Positions 9,379 through 18,637 of a stretch of 64,000 nucleotides of DNA are shown here, piece by piece. The position numbers and the translations under genes were made by a program. Source of the DNA: UBA5216 sp043743335 (GTDB lineage Bacteria; Pseudomonadota; Gammaproteobacteria; Burkholderiales; SG8-41); NCBI GenBank assembly GCA_043743335.1, contig JAYTWR010000074.1, positions 1-64,000 of the forward strand, written 5' to 3'. Within the stretch, counting starts at the first letter, position 1, and each line of letters starts with the position of its first letter. A model generated the notes under the pieces. It was not told where the DNA came from and did not search any database. It saw only the letters and a program-made list of their open reading frames with translations.

Positions 9379-10098
9379 ATGGGTATTGTCGGTAACAAAA
9401 TGAGCATCGCGCCGAATCCTGCAGCTTTGATCACGCCGGCTGTGGCTCGAATTATTCCTTTTGCATTATTTATCGGGTTCATCGCCTTGCAATCGTTGGG
9501 GGATGCGCGCTTGCTGGCGTTTGGCGTGAACCCGCACTGGCTTTATCCCGCGAGAACGGTAGTGGTCGGCATTGCTTTGTTGGCACTTTGGCACCATTAC
9601 AGCGAGTTACATGATTTTTCAGGGATTTCTGTCAAATGGCTCGTTACGGCTATTGCGGCCGGACTGCTGGTATTTGCTTTATGGATCAACCTAGAGTTTG
9701 ACTGGGCGACGGTCGGTAAAGCTTCTGCGGGATTCGACCCGACACAGCCAAATGGCGCTATCAACTGGGTGCTGGTGGCGTTTCGCTTGGCGGGATTGGC
9801 GCTGGTGGTGCCTGTAATGGAGGAGCTGTTTTGGCGTTCTTTCCTGTTGCGGTGGATCGATCAGCAGGATTTTCTGAATCATGCGCCCGGCAAGGTTACC
9901 GTTCGTGCCATACTTATCTCGTCGCTGTTGTTCGCATCGGAGCATAGTTTGTGGTTTGCGGGTTTGCTGGCGGGATTGGTTTACGCTTGGGTGTACCTGC
10001 GTGGCGCAAACCTGTGGCTACCGACCATCAGTCACGCTGTTACCAATGGCGTGTTGGGCTGCTGGATACTCATGACTGGCCATTGGCGGTTCTGGTGA
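9379..10098 (+). CDS. CPBP-type intramembrane protease of the exosortase/PEP-CTERM group
   Basis: 239 residues, strongly hydrophobic, with about six to seven membrane segments. CPBP (CAAX protease and bacteriocin-processing) motifs are present in order: EELFWR (EExxxR), EHSLWFAG and ISHAVTN, giving the two Glu and the His residues needed for a glutamic intramembrane protease. CPBP members of this size are a known companion of PEP-CTERM/exosortase gene clusters. It overlaps the next gene by 4 bp (GTGA), pointing to translational coupling. No clear ribosome-binding site precedes either ATG (9379 or 9400), so the start is uncertain. Its cleavage target is unknown. Confidence 0.82.
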   Translation: MGIVGNKMSIAPNPAALITPAVARIIPFALFIGFIALQSLGDARLLAFGVNPHWLYPARTVVVGIALLALWHHYSELHDFSGISVKWLVTAIAAGLLVFALWINLEFDWATVGKASAGFDPTQPNGAINWVLVAFRLAGLALVVPVMEELFWRSFLLRWIDQQDFLNHAPGKVTVRAILISSLLFASEHSLWFAGLLAGLVYAWVYLRGANLWLPTISHAVTNGVLGCWILMTGHWRFW

Positions 10099-11336
10099 AC
10101 CCGTCTTTTCGATGGCTATTGCGTAGCGGCTTACGGTGCTGCCTGCTGCTTGCCGTGCTCGCGCTGCACATGGGGCAAAGCGCTCTGGCGGATGAATTCG
10201 ATACCGTGAACTTTAAGCTAGGAACCAACGTCCTATACAACTCAAATGTATTTCGGACACCGGATACATCCGCCCCGCTCCTAGGATTTTCTACGAAGGC
10301 AGACAGGATTACCAGCAGCAACGCTGACGTGACGATTGCCAAAATGTACTCGCAGCAACGCTTTCAGCTCGACAGCACCTATACGATGCGGCAGTACGAT
10401 ACGCATTCACGGTTCGACGCCAACACGTTGAATTATCACGGTGCCTGGCTATGGGCGCTGACGCCTCACCTGACGGGCACTTTTAACGTTACGCAAAATC
10501 AGGCTGAAGTCCCTTTCACGGATACTACCGGCGAGAGTCAGCGTAACACGCGTACGACGACCAGCCGAAATGTGAGCATTGATGGCTGGATATCGGGAAA
10601 GTGGCACTTGGTTGCCGGCTTTGGGCAAACGGAACTAAAAACCGAGCAGGCGGTATTGTCGACGCCGGGCACCAAAAGCCAGTATTCCGAGGCCGGGATC
10701 CGTTATGTTGCTACCTCCCAGAACTCTATTACATTCAAGCATCGCGTGTTGCCGGTCGACTTGACCAATTTCACGCTTAACCCAATTTCATTGACTGAGA
10801 CTAATTACAAGGACATTGAAACGGAGATCAAAGTCACTTGGAAGTTGAGCGGTCAATCTTCAATTGACGGCACGTTGGCGCGCAAGAATCGCCGCAACGA
10901 ACATTTTTCGCAACGTGACTTCTCAGGCACAGCCGGTGATTTGAATTACACGTGGAAGCCCACAGGGAAATGGCAGTTTTCTCTGAGCGCAAGTCGGAAT
11001 GTTTCTGCGTTTAGTGCCGTAGGCAATATCGCGCAAAATGCGGCTTACCGGCTGGATCAAAGGCTGACGGTGGGCGCAGGTTGGTCGCCCAGTGCCCGAA
11101 CGTCCGTGAATTTGAACTTGTCGCGCCTGCAAAGCGATTTTCTGGGGCCGGTTTTTGCGGTTACGGGCCCTGCCCGAAGCGACGAGTTGAATAGCGCGCA
11201 ATTGGGCATGAGCTGGAGCGTGAGACGCTATATATCTCTTTCAGCCAGTTTGGGACGGGATTTCAGAACGAGTAATACCCCTGGATTTCAATTTAGCAAT
11301 AATTCTGCAAGCGTTGGCGCAGAATTGAAATTTTAG
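10095..11336 (+). CDS. epsL: EpsL-like outer-membrane beta-barrel of the EPS system
   Basis: 413 residues from a GTG at 10095 that overlaps the stop of the protease gene (GTGA). This start gives a signal peptide (LLLAVLALHMGQSALADE), whereas the longer open frame upstream is only an alternative frame of the protease gene. The rest is alternating polar/aromatic beta-strand sequence with no membrane helices, ending in VGAELKF with a terminal Phe typical of BAM substrates. Proteins of this length and position are the EpsL group of XrtB loci, thought to form the outer-membrane part of EPS export. The assignment rests on context and fold. Confidence 0.72.
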   Translation: MNPSFRWLLRSGLRCCLLLAVLALHMGQSALADEFDTVNFKLGTNVLYNSNVFRTPDTSAPLLGFSTKADRITSSNADVTIAKMYSQQRFQLDSTYTMRQYDTHSRFDANTLNYHGAWLWALTPHLTGTFNVTQNQAEVPFTDTTGESQRNTRTTTSRNVSIDGWISGKWHLVAGFGQTELKTEQAVLSTPGTKSQYSEAGIRYVATSQNSITFKHRVLPVDLTNFTLNPISLTETNYKDIETEIKVTWKLSGQSSIDGTLARKNRRNEHFSQRDFSGTAGDLNYTWKPTGKWQFSLSASRNVSAFSAVGNIAQNAAYRLDQRLTVGAGWSPSARTSVNLNLSRLQSDFLGPVFAVTGPARSDELNSAQLGMSWSVRRYISLSASLGRDFRTSNTPGFQFSNNSASVGAELKF

Positions 11337-11504
11337 TCCTTGCGTCGATAGCTACTGCACTAGATCGCAGTTTTGTAACGCAAAGTGTGTATTTGTGCCG
11401 TTGACGCTGAGTAAGCAGGTGATTATTTTATCGAGGGTTGCAGCCCAAGCGCTGTGATGATGGTTTTGTGAAGCAGTTGAAATGAGTTAAACTAGGGGTC
11501 AATT

Positions 11505-11534
11505 TTGCATTCCGTATCTGCTTGATACTATTAA
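11505..11534 (+). promoter_or_regulatory. Candidate sigma-70 promoter for epsD
   Basis: TTGCAT (11505-11510) and TATTAA (11529-11534), separated by 18 bp, lie in a 211-bp spacer before epsD. The match is modest and based on sequence only. Confidence 0.3.
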
Positions 11535-11547
11535 ACTTTTAGGTGTA

Positions 11548-12726
11548 ATGACGATCATGACTCAGCTACTCGGCTTTCGCGCGTTTACCCTTGCGATGGT
11601 ATTGACTTCAATCGTCGTTGCGGGGTGCAACAAAAGCGACAATAAGGGTGAAGCTAAGACGGATGCTAAAAAGGCGGCCACGCAAGTGGCTGCTAAGGTG
11701 AATTCCGCCGAAATAACGGTTTCCCAAATCAATGCCGTGCTCGCACGCAATCCGAATATGTCGCCAGAGGCCGTGGAGCGCGCCAAACGGGATATATTGG
11801 AAAAGTTGATTGATGCAGAGGTTGCTAAGGCGGCGGCCATTGACAAAAAACTCGATCGCACGCCCAAAGTGGTTCAAGCGTTGGAGTCGTCTAAAACGGA
11901 TATCTTGGCACGGGCCTATGTAGAGCAGATCGCCACGTCACTACCGCCGGTCACTGCGGAAGAGGCGAAAAAATACTATCTTGAGCATCCTGAGCTGTTT
12001 AGCGAGCGCCGAGTTTACAGTATAGAGGAAGTATCGATGCCGTTAAAAGAAGGGCTTGCAGCCACGCTGCGCGAGCAAGTGGCTAAATCGCGTAGCTTGC
12101 AGGACGTGGCCAATTGGCTCAAGGCACAAAGCATGCCCTTTACGCCGAATAGTGGCGTCCGCGCGGCTGAGCAGTTGCCGCTGGATCTCTTGCCGCAAAT
12201 GCAAACGATGAAAGATGGTGAAATGCGAGTGTTTGAAGTAGCCAATGCCGTACAGATTGTGCGTGTGGCGGCGAGTAAATCTGCGCCGGTGGACGTTGAG
12301 CGTGCGACCCCGCGTATTCAGCAGTTCTTGTTTAATCAGCGCTCCACTGAAGCCATAACTAAAGATGTTAAGTTATTGAAAGAGAAGGCTAAAGTTGAAT
12401 ATGTGGGTGAGTTTGCAGTCGGTGCTGCTGAGGCGGCTGCCAAGGCTAAAGCCGCGGCTGAGGCAAAGGCTAAGGCTTTTGCTGACGTGAAAGCCAAATC
12501 CGACGAAGAAACCAAGACCAAAGAAGATGAATTGGCTAAAGCACGGCGGTCAGCGGAGACCCGTGATAAAGCCGACGCTGAAGCTCGCTCCAAGGACGAA
12601 GACGCCATTCGCGTGCGTCGTGCGGCAGAAGCCAAAGAACGCGAAGCCGCTGAATCGAAACCTGGCCAAGGGACAAAGGCCTTGTCGCCTGAAATTGAAA
12701 AGGGCCTGCGCGGGGTGATTAAGTAG
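11548..12726 (+). CDS. epsD: EpsD-family peptidyl-prolyl isomerase lipoprotein
   Basis: 392 residues. The N-terminus is a lipoprotein signal with the lipobox VVAGC, followed by a Lys/Asp/Ala-rich spacer. A SurA/PrsA-like N-domain (AAKVNSAEITVSQINAVL, LIDAEVAKAAAIDKKL) precedes a parvulin-like region (TAEEAKKYYLEHPELFSERR). Residues from about 290 to 385 form a highly charged Ala/Lys/Glu/Arg-rich segment that should be a long coiled coil, an extension beyond the catalytic part. EpsD proteins are foldases linked to EPS export. The ATG at 11557 is an alternative start, since AGGTG at 11541 sits too close to 11548. Confidence 0.8.
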   Translation: MTIMTQLLGFRAFTLAMVLTSIVVAGCNKSDNKGEAKTDAKKAATQVAAKVNSAEITVSQINAVLARNPNMSPEAVERAKRDILEKLIDAEVAKAAAIDKKLDRTPKVVQALESSKTDILARAYVEQIATSLPPVTAEEAKKYYLEHPELFSERRVYSIEEVSMPLKEGLAATLREQVAKSRSLQDVANWLKAQSMPFTPNSGVRAAEQLPLDLLPQMQTMKDGEMRVFEVANAVQIVRVAASKSAPVDVERATPRIQQFLFNQRSTEAITKDVKLLKEKAKVEYVGEFAVGAAEAAAKAKAAAEAKAKAFADVKAKSDEETKTKEDELAKARRSAETRDKADAEARSKDEDAIRVRRAAEAKEREAAESKPGQGTKALSPEIEKGLRGVIK

Positions 12727-12839
12727 TCAACGTGGCGATTGCAATTGATCTGAATATGGCTTGGGTAATTTGTAAATCTGAATTCACCGGTACGTGCTGC
12801 TGCGTAACGGTGGGTTTTCATCAAAAATAGGAAATTGCA

Positions 12840-13649
12840 ATGTTGCTAAGACGATGGTTTCAAATTCTGACGGTAGTCTTGACTTGCGCATTTTCCTTCT
12901 ATGCGCATGCGCAAAACACGCAGCCTGAATATCGCTTGGGAAACGGCGACAGCATTCGGATATTAGTATTTCAGAATCCCGATCTGACCACGGAGACCCG
13001 AGTTACAGAGAATGGCACTATCAGTTATCCGCTGGTAGGTACCGTACGAGTCGGTGGACTAACTATTCCCGATGCAGGGCAAGCCATTGCGAAAGCCTTG
13101 AGTGACGGCGGTTTTATTCAGAAGCCTCAGGTGAATATCGTGTTGCTGCAAAATCGCGGTAACCAAGTGTCTGTTCTGGGAGCAGTGAACCGGGCAGGGC
13201 GTTTCCCACTGGAAACGTTTGATATTCGCGTTTCCGAGATGCTTGCGATTGCTGGCGGGATTTCGTCAGGCGGTGGCGATGTCATTATCCTGACCGGGCA
13301 ACGCGCGGGCAAGCCGATTCGCAAAGAGATTGATATTGCTGGCATGTTCTTGAATAACAATCTGCAGGACGACATTATTGTTGTTGGTGGCGACATCATC
13401 TACGTTCACAGATTCCAGCAGTACTACATTTACGGTGAAGTGCAACGCCCCGGTGCATCGCGTATTGAGCGCGCGATGACTGTACGTCAAGCGCTTGCGC
13501 AAAGCGGCGGGCCGACAGCAAGAGGAACTGAGCGTCGCATTCGTATCCATCGCCGAAGTGCCGATGGGGCTGTGGTAACGATTAGCCCGAATTTGAACGA
13601 TTTGGTTCAAAGTGATGACGTTATTTATATCAATGAAAGTTTGTTCTAG
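12840..13649 (+). CDS. epsE: Polysaccharide export protein EpsE (Wza-like, SLBB)
   Basis: 269 residues. A signal peptide ends at FYAHAQ with no lipobox Cys. A polysaccharide-export domain (YRLGNGDSIRILVF, NGTISYPLVGTVRVGG) covers about residues 30-115. SLBB-type repeats follow (VSVLGAVNRAGRF and YIYGEVQRPGAS). It is the periplasmic/outer-membrane conduit for the polymer, working with EpsF. The gene lies 9 bp before epsF and 113 bp after epsD. Confidence 0.88.
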   Translation: MLLRRWFQILTVVLTCAFSFYAHAQNTQPEYRLGNGDSIRILVFQNPDLTTETRVTENGTISYPLVGTVRVGGLTIPDAGQAIAKALSDGGFIQKPQVNIVLLQNRGNQVSVLGAVNRAGRFPLETFDIRVSEMLAIAGGISSGGGDVIILTGQRAGKPIRKEIDIAGMFLNNNLQDDIIVVGGDIIYVHRFQQYYIYGEVQRPGASRIERAMTVRQALAQSGGPTARGTERRIRIHRRSADGAVVTISPNLNDLVQSDDVIYINESLF

Positions 13650-13658
13650 GGATACCCA

Positions 13659-15041
13659 GTGAATCCGACGCAGCTTTTATCGATACTGAAGGCGCATTAC
13701 AAAGCCTCGCTTGCAGTGGCGTTGCTAACTATAGTTAGCATGATTACGGTTAATTATTTTTTGCCGAAGGTCTACACCGCGACAACATCCGTATACGTTG
13801 ACTCAAAATCGGCTGAAGCAACGGCTACTATGATGATGCCGATTAATTTGGGCACGCAATTGGATATCATCAACAGTGATCGGGTTGCTCGCAAGGTGGT
13901 TCGTACGCTGGGTTTGGATGAAAGTGCAGCCGTCAGGGACCAGTGGATGGCTGCCACCGGCGGGAAAGGCTCACAAGGTAATTGGCTTGCGGAACTGATG
14001 CTCAGAGGGTTGCGCGTGACCCCATCACGAGAAAGCAGCGTTATCAGTATCTCCTACTCAGGTGCAGAACCGGCATTTGTTGCATCGGTGGCGAACGCTT
14101 TTGCGCAGGCGTATATAGACGTTACGCTGGAACTGAAAATTGACCCGGCGCGAAAATATTCTCGATGGTTCGGTGAGCAGGGTCAGACTCTCAGGGATAA
14201 CGTAGAGAAGGCTCAAGCCAAGCTGTCGGCCTTTCAGCAGGAAAAGGGCCTAGTGGCGGGTGACGAGCGTATGGATACGGAAAGTGCGAGGCTTAGCGAG
14301 CTGTCTTCGCAATTGATTCGCGCTCAATCCGAGGCAAGCGATGTGCGTATCAAGCAGAGGACCAGCACAGCGGGCGAGGTGCTACCCGATGTCGTTGGCA
14401 ATACAGGCGTGGCGGCGTTGCGCTCAGAGATTGGTCGTCAGGAGGCCAAATTGCAGGAAACCGGTGTGAATTTGGGCTTAAATCACCCGCAGTATCAGCG
14501 CATGCAGTCAGAAATTTCTGCATTAAAACAACGGCTTGACGCTGAAACTAAATTGGTGACCGGCGGACTGACTGTCACCACTACCATGGGTAATGACAGA
14601 GTGGCTAACCTAGAAGCCGCATTGGCAGCACAGAAAAGAAAGCTGCTGTTACTCAAGAATGATCGAGATCAACTGGCGGTACTGCAACGTGATGTGGAGG
14701 CGGCCAAAAACGCGTACGACATGGTCAACAGGCGGTTCACCGAAACAACGCTGACGAGCCAAGCAACCGATGCAAACGTTTCGGTTCTTTCGCCTGCGAC
14801 GGTGCCGCTTGAGCCGTCGTTCCCCAAAAAAATCGAAAAGGTGGCAATGATGGCGGTGGCGATTGGCCTTTTGCTGGGCATAGCGACGGCATTTGCCATA
14901 GAAAAACTTGATCGCCGCATACGCTCGACCGAAGATTTAACTGAAACCATGCAGCTACCTGTGCTCGGGACAATAAGCCGCGACAATGAGCCAAGAAGGC
15001 TGACCTTTTGGCGCAGGAATGTGCCATTGCTGAGTCGGTGA
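13659..15041 (+). CDS. epsF: Chain-length determinant protein EpsF (Wzz/PCP family)
   Basis: 460 residues from a GTG start. Membrane segments near the N-terminus (SLAVALLTIVSMITVNYFL) and C-terminus (VAMMAVAIGLLLGIATAFAI) flank a periplasmic coiled-coil domain, the arrangement of polysaccharide co-polymerases. PSFPKK just before the second segment is the usual proline-rich motif. It partners with the separate kinase EpsG, which follows after 6 bp, as in Wzc-type systems split into two proteins. Confidence 0.9.
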   Translation: MNPTQLLSILKAHYKASLAVALLTIVSMITVNYFLPKVYTATTSVYVDSKSAEATATMMMPINLGTQLDIINSDRVARKVVRTLGLDESAAVRDQWMAATGGKGSQGNWLAELMLRGLRVTPSRESSVISISYSGAEPAFVASVANAFAQAYIDVTLELKIDPARKYSRWFGEQGQTLRDNVEKAQAKLSAFQQEKGLVAGDERMDTESARLSELSSQLIRAQSEASDVRIKQRTSTAGEVLPDVVGNTGVAALRSEIGRQEAKLQETGVNLGLNHPQYQRMQSEISALKQRLDAETKLVTGGLTVTTTMGNDRVANLEAALAAQKRKLLLLKNDRDQLAVLQRDVEAAKNAYDMVNRRFTETTLTSQATDANVSVLSPATVPLEPSFPKKIEKVAMMAVAIGLLLGIATAFAIEKLDRRIRSTEDLTETMQLPVLGTISRDNEPRRLTFWRRNVPLLSR

Positions 15042-15047
15042 GGCACC

Positions 15048-15926
15048 ATGGCAGCCCATGAAGTAGTATCTACGGCGCACGCCGCGAAGAGTGGCAATCG
15101 CTCGATAGGTGCTATTCTGATCGATGCGGGGCGACTCAAAATTGAAGACGCAGTCAGAATTCTGCGGCTGCAAAAAGAGCGTGGCCTGCGTTTTGGTGAT
15201 GCGGGTATGCAATTGGGGTTGGTTACGCAAGCGGACATTGATTTTGCGCTATCGTCCCAATTTGATTACCCTTACTTGATCCGCGGTGAAAGCACCGTCA
15301 GTCAAGAGCTCATCGCTGCCTATGCACCATTTAGCACCCAAGTTGAAGCCCTAAGGGCCTTGCGCGCGCAACTGATGCTGCGATGGTTCGACGATGATCC
15401 AGCCCATAAAGCCTTAGCGATCATTAGTGCCAAGCGAAAAGAAGGTCGCAGCTATATCGCAGCTAATTTAGCCGTAGCATTTTCACAATTGGGTGAGCGC
15501 ACGTTGCTCATCGATGCTGACATGCGCAATCCCTCACAGCATCAGTTGTTTTCACTGGATAATCGGGCAGGGTTGTCCGCTGTCCTCACCGGGCGCGGTG
15601 GCCCGGAAACCGTGCAACGCATATCGGCGCTGCGGGATTTGTCGGTGTTGCCCGCAGGGGTACAACCGCCAAACTCACCAGATTTGCTTGCAAGACCCAT
15701 GTTTACCCACTTGCTTCAGGAATCTGCCAAGGAGTTCGATGTCATTCTTATCGACACGCCAGCGGCGGCGGATTCTGCTGATGCACAAACTGTCACCATG
15801 CGTGCAGGGTGCGCGCTAGTTGTTGCACGAAAAAATGTATCCAAATTTTGGCAGGTGCAAGGCATAGGAGCAGAGGCCGTACACAACAGCGCCACTATTG
15901 TGGGTACTGTGTTGAATGATTTCTAG
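15048..15926 (+). CDS. epsG: Tyrosine-kinase-like EpsG partner of EpsF (BY-kinase)
   Basis: 292 residues. Residues ~18-75 resemble an MshEN/GspE N-terminal module (IGAILIDAGRLKIEDAV, GLVTQADIDFAL). The kinase part has a degenerate P-loop (AKRKEGRSYIAANLA), Walker A' LLIDADMRNP and Walker B VILIDTPAAAD. The EGRS form of the P-loop is typical of EpsG proteins rather than GKS/T. There is no C-terminal tyrosine cluster. It is expected to regulate EPS polymerisation through ATP binding and interaction with EpsF. Confidence 0.87.
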   Translation: MAAHEVVSTAHAAKSGNRSIGAILIDAGRLKIEDAVRILRLQKERGLRFGDAGMQLGLVTQADIDFALSSQFDYPYLIRGESTVSQELIAAYAPFSTQVEALRALRAQLMLRWFDDDPAHKALAIISAKRKEGRSYIAANLAVAFSQLGERTLLIDADMRNPSQHQLFSLDNRAGLSAVLTGRGGPETVQRISALRDLSVLPAGVQPPNSPDLLARPMFTHLLQESAKEFDVILIDTPAAADSADAQTVTMRAGCALVVARKNVSKFWQVQGIGAEAVHNSATIVGTVLNDF

Positions 15927-16075
15927 GTCGAATCAGCGCAGCCCGTATGCCATCCCGGCGGAATCCGTCTTTAATATATTGGCCGAAAATTCGACGATTT
16001 TTCATGAGAACGAAAGATTGACCTAGCTGTGGTTCGGTCCCGCCCTAAAAATCAAACTAATTTAGATGCCTTTCC

Positions 16076-16936
16076 GTGAGTGACAATATTAAAGCTACTG
16101 TTGGCGAGGGGACTACTGCTTGGCAGTGGACTCCTGTTGTTGTTGGCTTGCTTGCCTTGTACGTTCCTACGTTTCACAATGCCGCGACCACGTTTTGGCA
16201 AAATGATGAACATGCACATGCCCCAATTATTTTGGCTGTCATTGTTTGGCTCGTATGGAGCAAGCGTTCTCAACTCGAAGCTTCGATAGCGGCGGCCAAG
16301 CCACTCCCGGGATTCATCCTGTTAGGCATCGGTCTGTTGCTCTATGTTTTAGGCAGGGCGTTCGAAATAGCACTGATCGAGATTGGCGCACTGATCCCGA
16401 TACTCAGTGGCGTTTTGTTGATGATGCGCGGTGGATTAGTCGCACGTGCCTTCTGGTTCCCGATACTTTTCATTATCTTTATGATACCGCTACCGGGCAC
16501 ATTCACAGATGCACTGACTGGCCCACTAAAACAGCAAGTATCCGTCATCGCCGAACAAATCCTGTACGCGGCAGGCTACCCGATTGCTCGCAGCGGCGTG
16601 ATGCTCACCATCGGGCAATACCAACTCTTGGTTGCCGACGCCTGCTCCGGGCTGAATACCATGTTCAGTTTATCGGCGTTGGGATTGCTCTTCATGTACC
16701 TGACTGAACGCGCTAGTGTGACCCATAACGTTATTATGCTGATCAGTATCTTGCCGATTGCTTTTATTGCCAACGTGATACGTGTGCTTGTGCTCATTCT
16801 TGTCACCTACCACTTTGGCGATGAGGCGGGGCAAGGCTATCTCCACGGCTCGGCAGGAATAGTATTACTCATGGCCGCACTGGTTTCTTTGCTGGCTCTG
16901 GATAGTTTGTTGGCGCGATTTATCAGACCACGCTAG
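16076..16936 (+). CDS. xrtB: Exosortase B (XrtB)
   Basis: 286 residues from a GTG, with eight or so membrane segments. The exosortase catalytic triad is present: Cys in ADACSGLNT (about residue 190), Arg in FIANVIRVLVLI (about 235) and His in GYLHGSAG (about 255). The N-terminal NDEHAHAP is also a family mark. Exosortases cleave and re-anchor proteins bearing PEP-CTERM-like tails, and the XrtB type accompanies EpsA/D/E/F/G/L. No PEP-CTERM protein and no EpsI companion is encoded in the window. Confidence 0.88.
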   Translation: MSDNIKATVGEGTTAWQWTPVVVGLLALYVPTFHNAATTFWQNDEHAHAPIILAVIVWLVWSKRSQLEASIAAAKPLPGFILLGIGLLLYVLGRAFEIALIEIGALIPILSGVLLMMRGGLVARAFWFPILFIIFMIPLPGTFTDALTGPLKQQVSVIAEQILYAAGYPIARSGVMLTIGQYQLLVADACSGLNTMFSLSALGLLFMYLTERASVTHNVIMLISILPIAFIANVIRVLVLILVTYHFGDEAGQGYLHGSAGIVLLMAALVSLLALDSLLARFIRPR

Positions 16937-16952
16937 ACAGAATCGTCTTGCC

Positions 16953-18512
16953 ATGCCGGAGCATTTAAGGACTTTCATCGTACTACTGCTGTTGGCGACG
17001 CCAACTTTCCTGATAGCCAAAGGTCCGGCCTGTGCGCTGGCCACCACGGTCAAAGATTTTGAACGGCGGCGTAACGCTTGGTTTTTGGTTACCTGCATTG
17101 CCTTCCTTGCCCACAATTTCTGGATATTTATCGCAGTTACTGCAGTCTTGCTCTTCTTTCTGGCACCTGCTGAGTCAAACAAAATAGCGCTGTATTTTGC
17201 GCTTCTGTTTGCGGCACCTATGGTGGCCGCCGATATCGGTGGATTGGGTATAGTCAATAGCCTGTTCGGCATCAACTACGCTCGCCTGCTCTCTTTAATA
17301 GTGTTGTTTCCGGCGTACATTGTTCTGCGCCGACAATCCGGTGTAACGCCATTTGGCAAGCTGTTACCCGACAAGCTAATTGCGGGGTACATTCTTCTCA
17401 ATATCATATTGATGTGGCCGCTCATGAGCATGACCGCTACTTTCAGGCAAGGTGTCTTTTATGCCTTTGTAGATATTTTCCTGCCTTATTATGTCGCCAG
17501 CAGATCGTTGAAAAATATGGTGGAATTCAGGGACGCGTTAATGGCATTTGTAGTCGCTGCCCTTATCATAGCGGTAGTCGGCATGTTTGAGTTCGCGCGG
17601 CACTGGCTACTGTATTCGCCGCTACAGGGCGCTTGGGGAGTGAATTGGGGATATGGCAATTACTTGGGGCGAGGCGAGGTATTACGCGCGCAAGCGAGTA
17701 CGGGGCAACCGATAGTTTTGGGCTATGTGATGGCGGTAAGCATCGGCTTCTTTATTTTTTTGAAAAAATCAGTGGTCAACGTGCAGGCTTGGCAATTGGG
17801 ATTGGCAGTACTGATAGTAGGGCTTCTTGCACCGGTGTCCCGTGGTCCATGGACCGGCGCAGCGGCAATGATGTTGGTCTTCATCGTATCGGGCCCATCG
17901 CCGTCCAAGGGCATTATGCGCGTCGTGATGTCGGGTTTGCTGGCGATTCCCCTTTTGCTGGTTATTCCGGGCGGGAGTTCCGTCATATCAGCATTGCCGA
18001 TTTTCGGCGATGGCGAGACGAAAAATATAACGTATCGTCAACGTTTGCTCGAGGTGTCCATCCAAGTCATTATGCAGAACCCTTTTTTCGGGTCGCATGA
18101 TTTTTGGAGATTGCCCGTGATGCAGCAATTGATCCAAGGTGAAGGCATTATTGACCTTGTCAATACTTATGTAGGCATTGGGTTGGCTAACGGCCTTGTC
18201 GGCGTTAGCCTGTTCGCAGGCAGCTTTCTCGCGGTGAGCGCCGGGGTACTTAAAACGATGCGCAGTGTCGGCGACAAAAGGAGTGAATATTACATTTTGG
18301 GCCAAGCGCTGCTTGCTGTCATCGTGGGAATAATGGTGACCATTTTCACTACCAGCAGCATTACGATTATCCCCTTGGTGTATTGGTCCGTGCTCGGCCT
18401 CGGCGTTGCTTACATGAGCCTGCGCGAATATGCGAACGTGCAAGAGAGTGTCAGCGATGGACATGCACGATATCCATTACGTATGAAGGGCAAAAGCTAT
18501 GCGGGAACCTAA
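16953..18512 (+). CDS. Wzy/O-antigen-ligase-like membrane polymerase
   Basis: 519 residues with about eleven to twelve hydrophobic segments and a longer loop late in the protein (NITYRQRLLEVSIQVIMQNPFFGSHDF), the pattern of the O-antigen ligase/Wzy family. It begins 16 bp after xrtB in the same direction and sits exactly where XrtB loci often carry EpsI, which is absent. A role in polymerising repeat units is inferred from topology and context, and a ligase role cannot be excluded. Confidence 0.75.
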   Translation: MPEHLRTFIVLLLLATPTFLIAKGPACALATTVKDFERRRNAWFLVTCIAFLAHNFWIFIAVTAVLLFFLAPAESNKIALYFALLFAAPMVAADIGGLGIVNSLFGINYARLLSLIVLFPAYIVLRRQSGVTPFGKLLPDKLIAGYILLNIILMWPLMSMTATFRQGVFYAFVDIFLPYYVASRSLKNMVEFRDALMAFVVAALIIAVVGMFEFARHWLLYSPLQGAWGVNWGYGNYLGRGEVLRAQASTGQPIVLGYVMAVSIGFFIFLKKSVVNVQAWQLGLAVLIVGLLAPVSRGPWTGAAAMMLVFIVSGPSPSKGIMRVVMSGLLAIPLLLVIPGGSSVISALPIFGDGETKNITYRQRLLEVSIQVIMQNPFFGSHDFWRLPVMQQLIQGEGIIDLVNTYVGIGLANGLVGVSLFAGSFLAVSAGVLKTMRSVGDKRSEYYILGQALLAVIVGIMVTIFTTSSITIIPLVYWSVLGLGVAYMSLREYANVQESVSDGHARYPLRMKGKSYAGT

Positions 18513-18637
18513 AGCCAAGTATCCCATTCACTGGAACGCTTCCGGCGCGGACGTGAAGTGATGGTGAGCAACTGTTGCCTCATAGAGCAAGCCTCAGACG
18601 CAGAAGCAGTTTTCCCATCGGGTCTGGATGGCATCTC

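Noticed and set aside
18499..18561. 20-codon frame overlapping the polymerase stop
   Set aside because: Too short, no ribosome-binding site and no known family.
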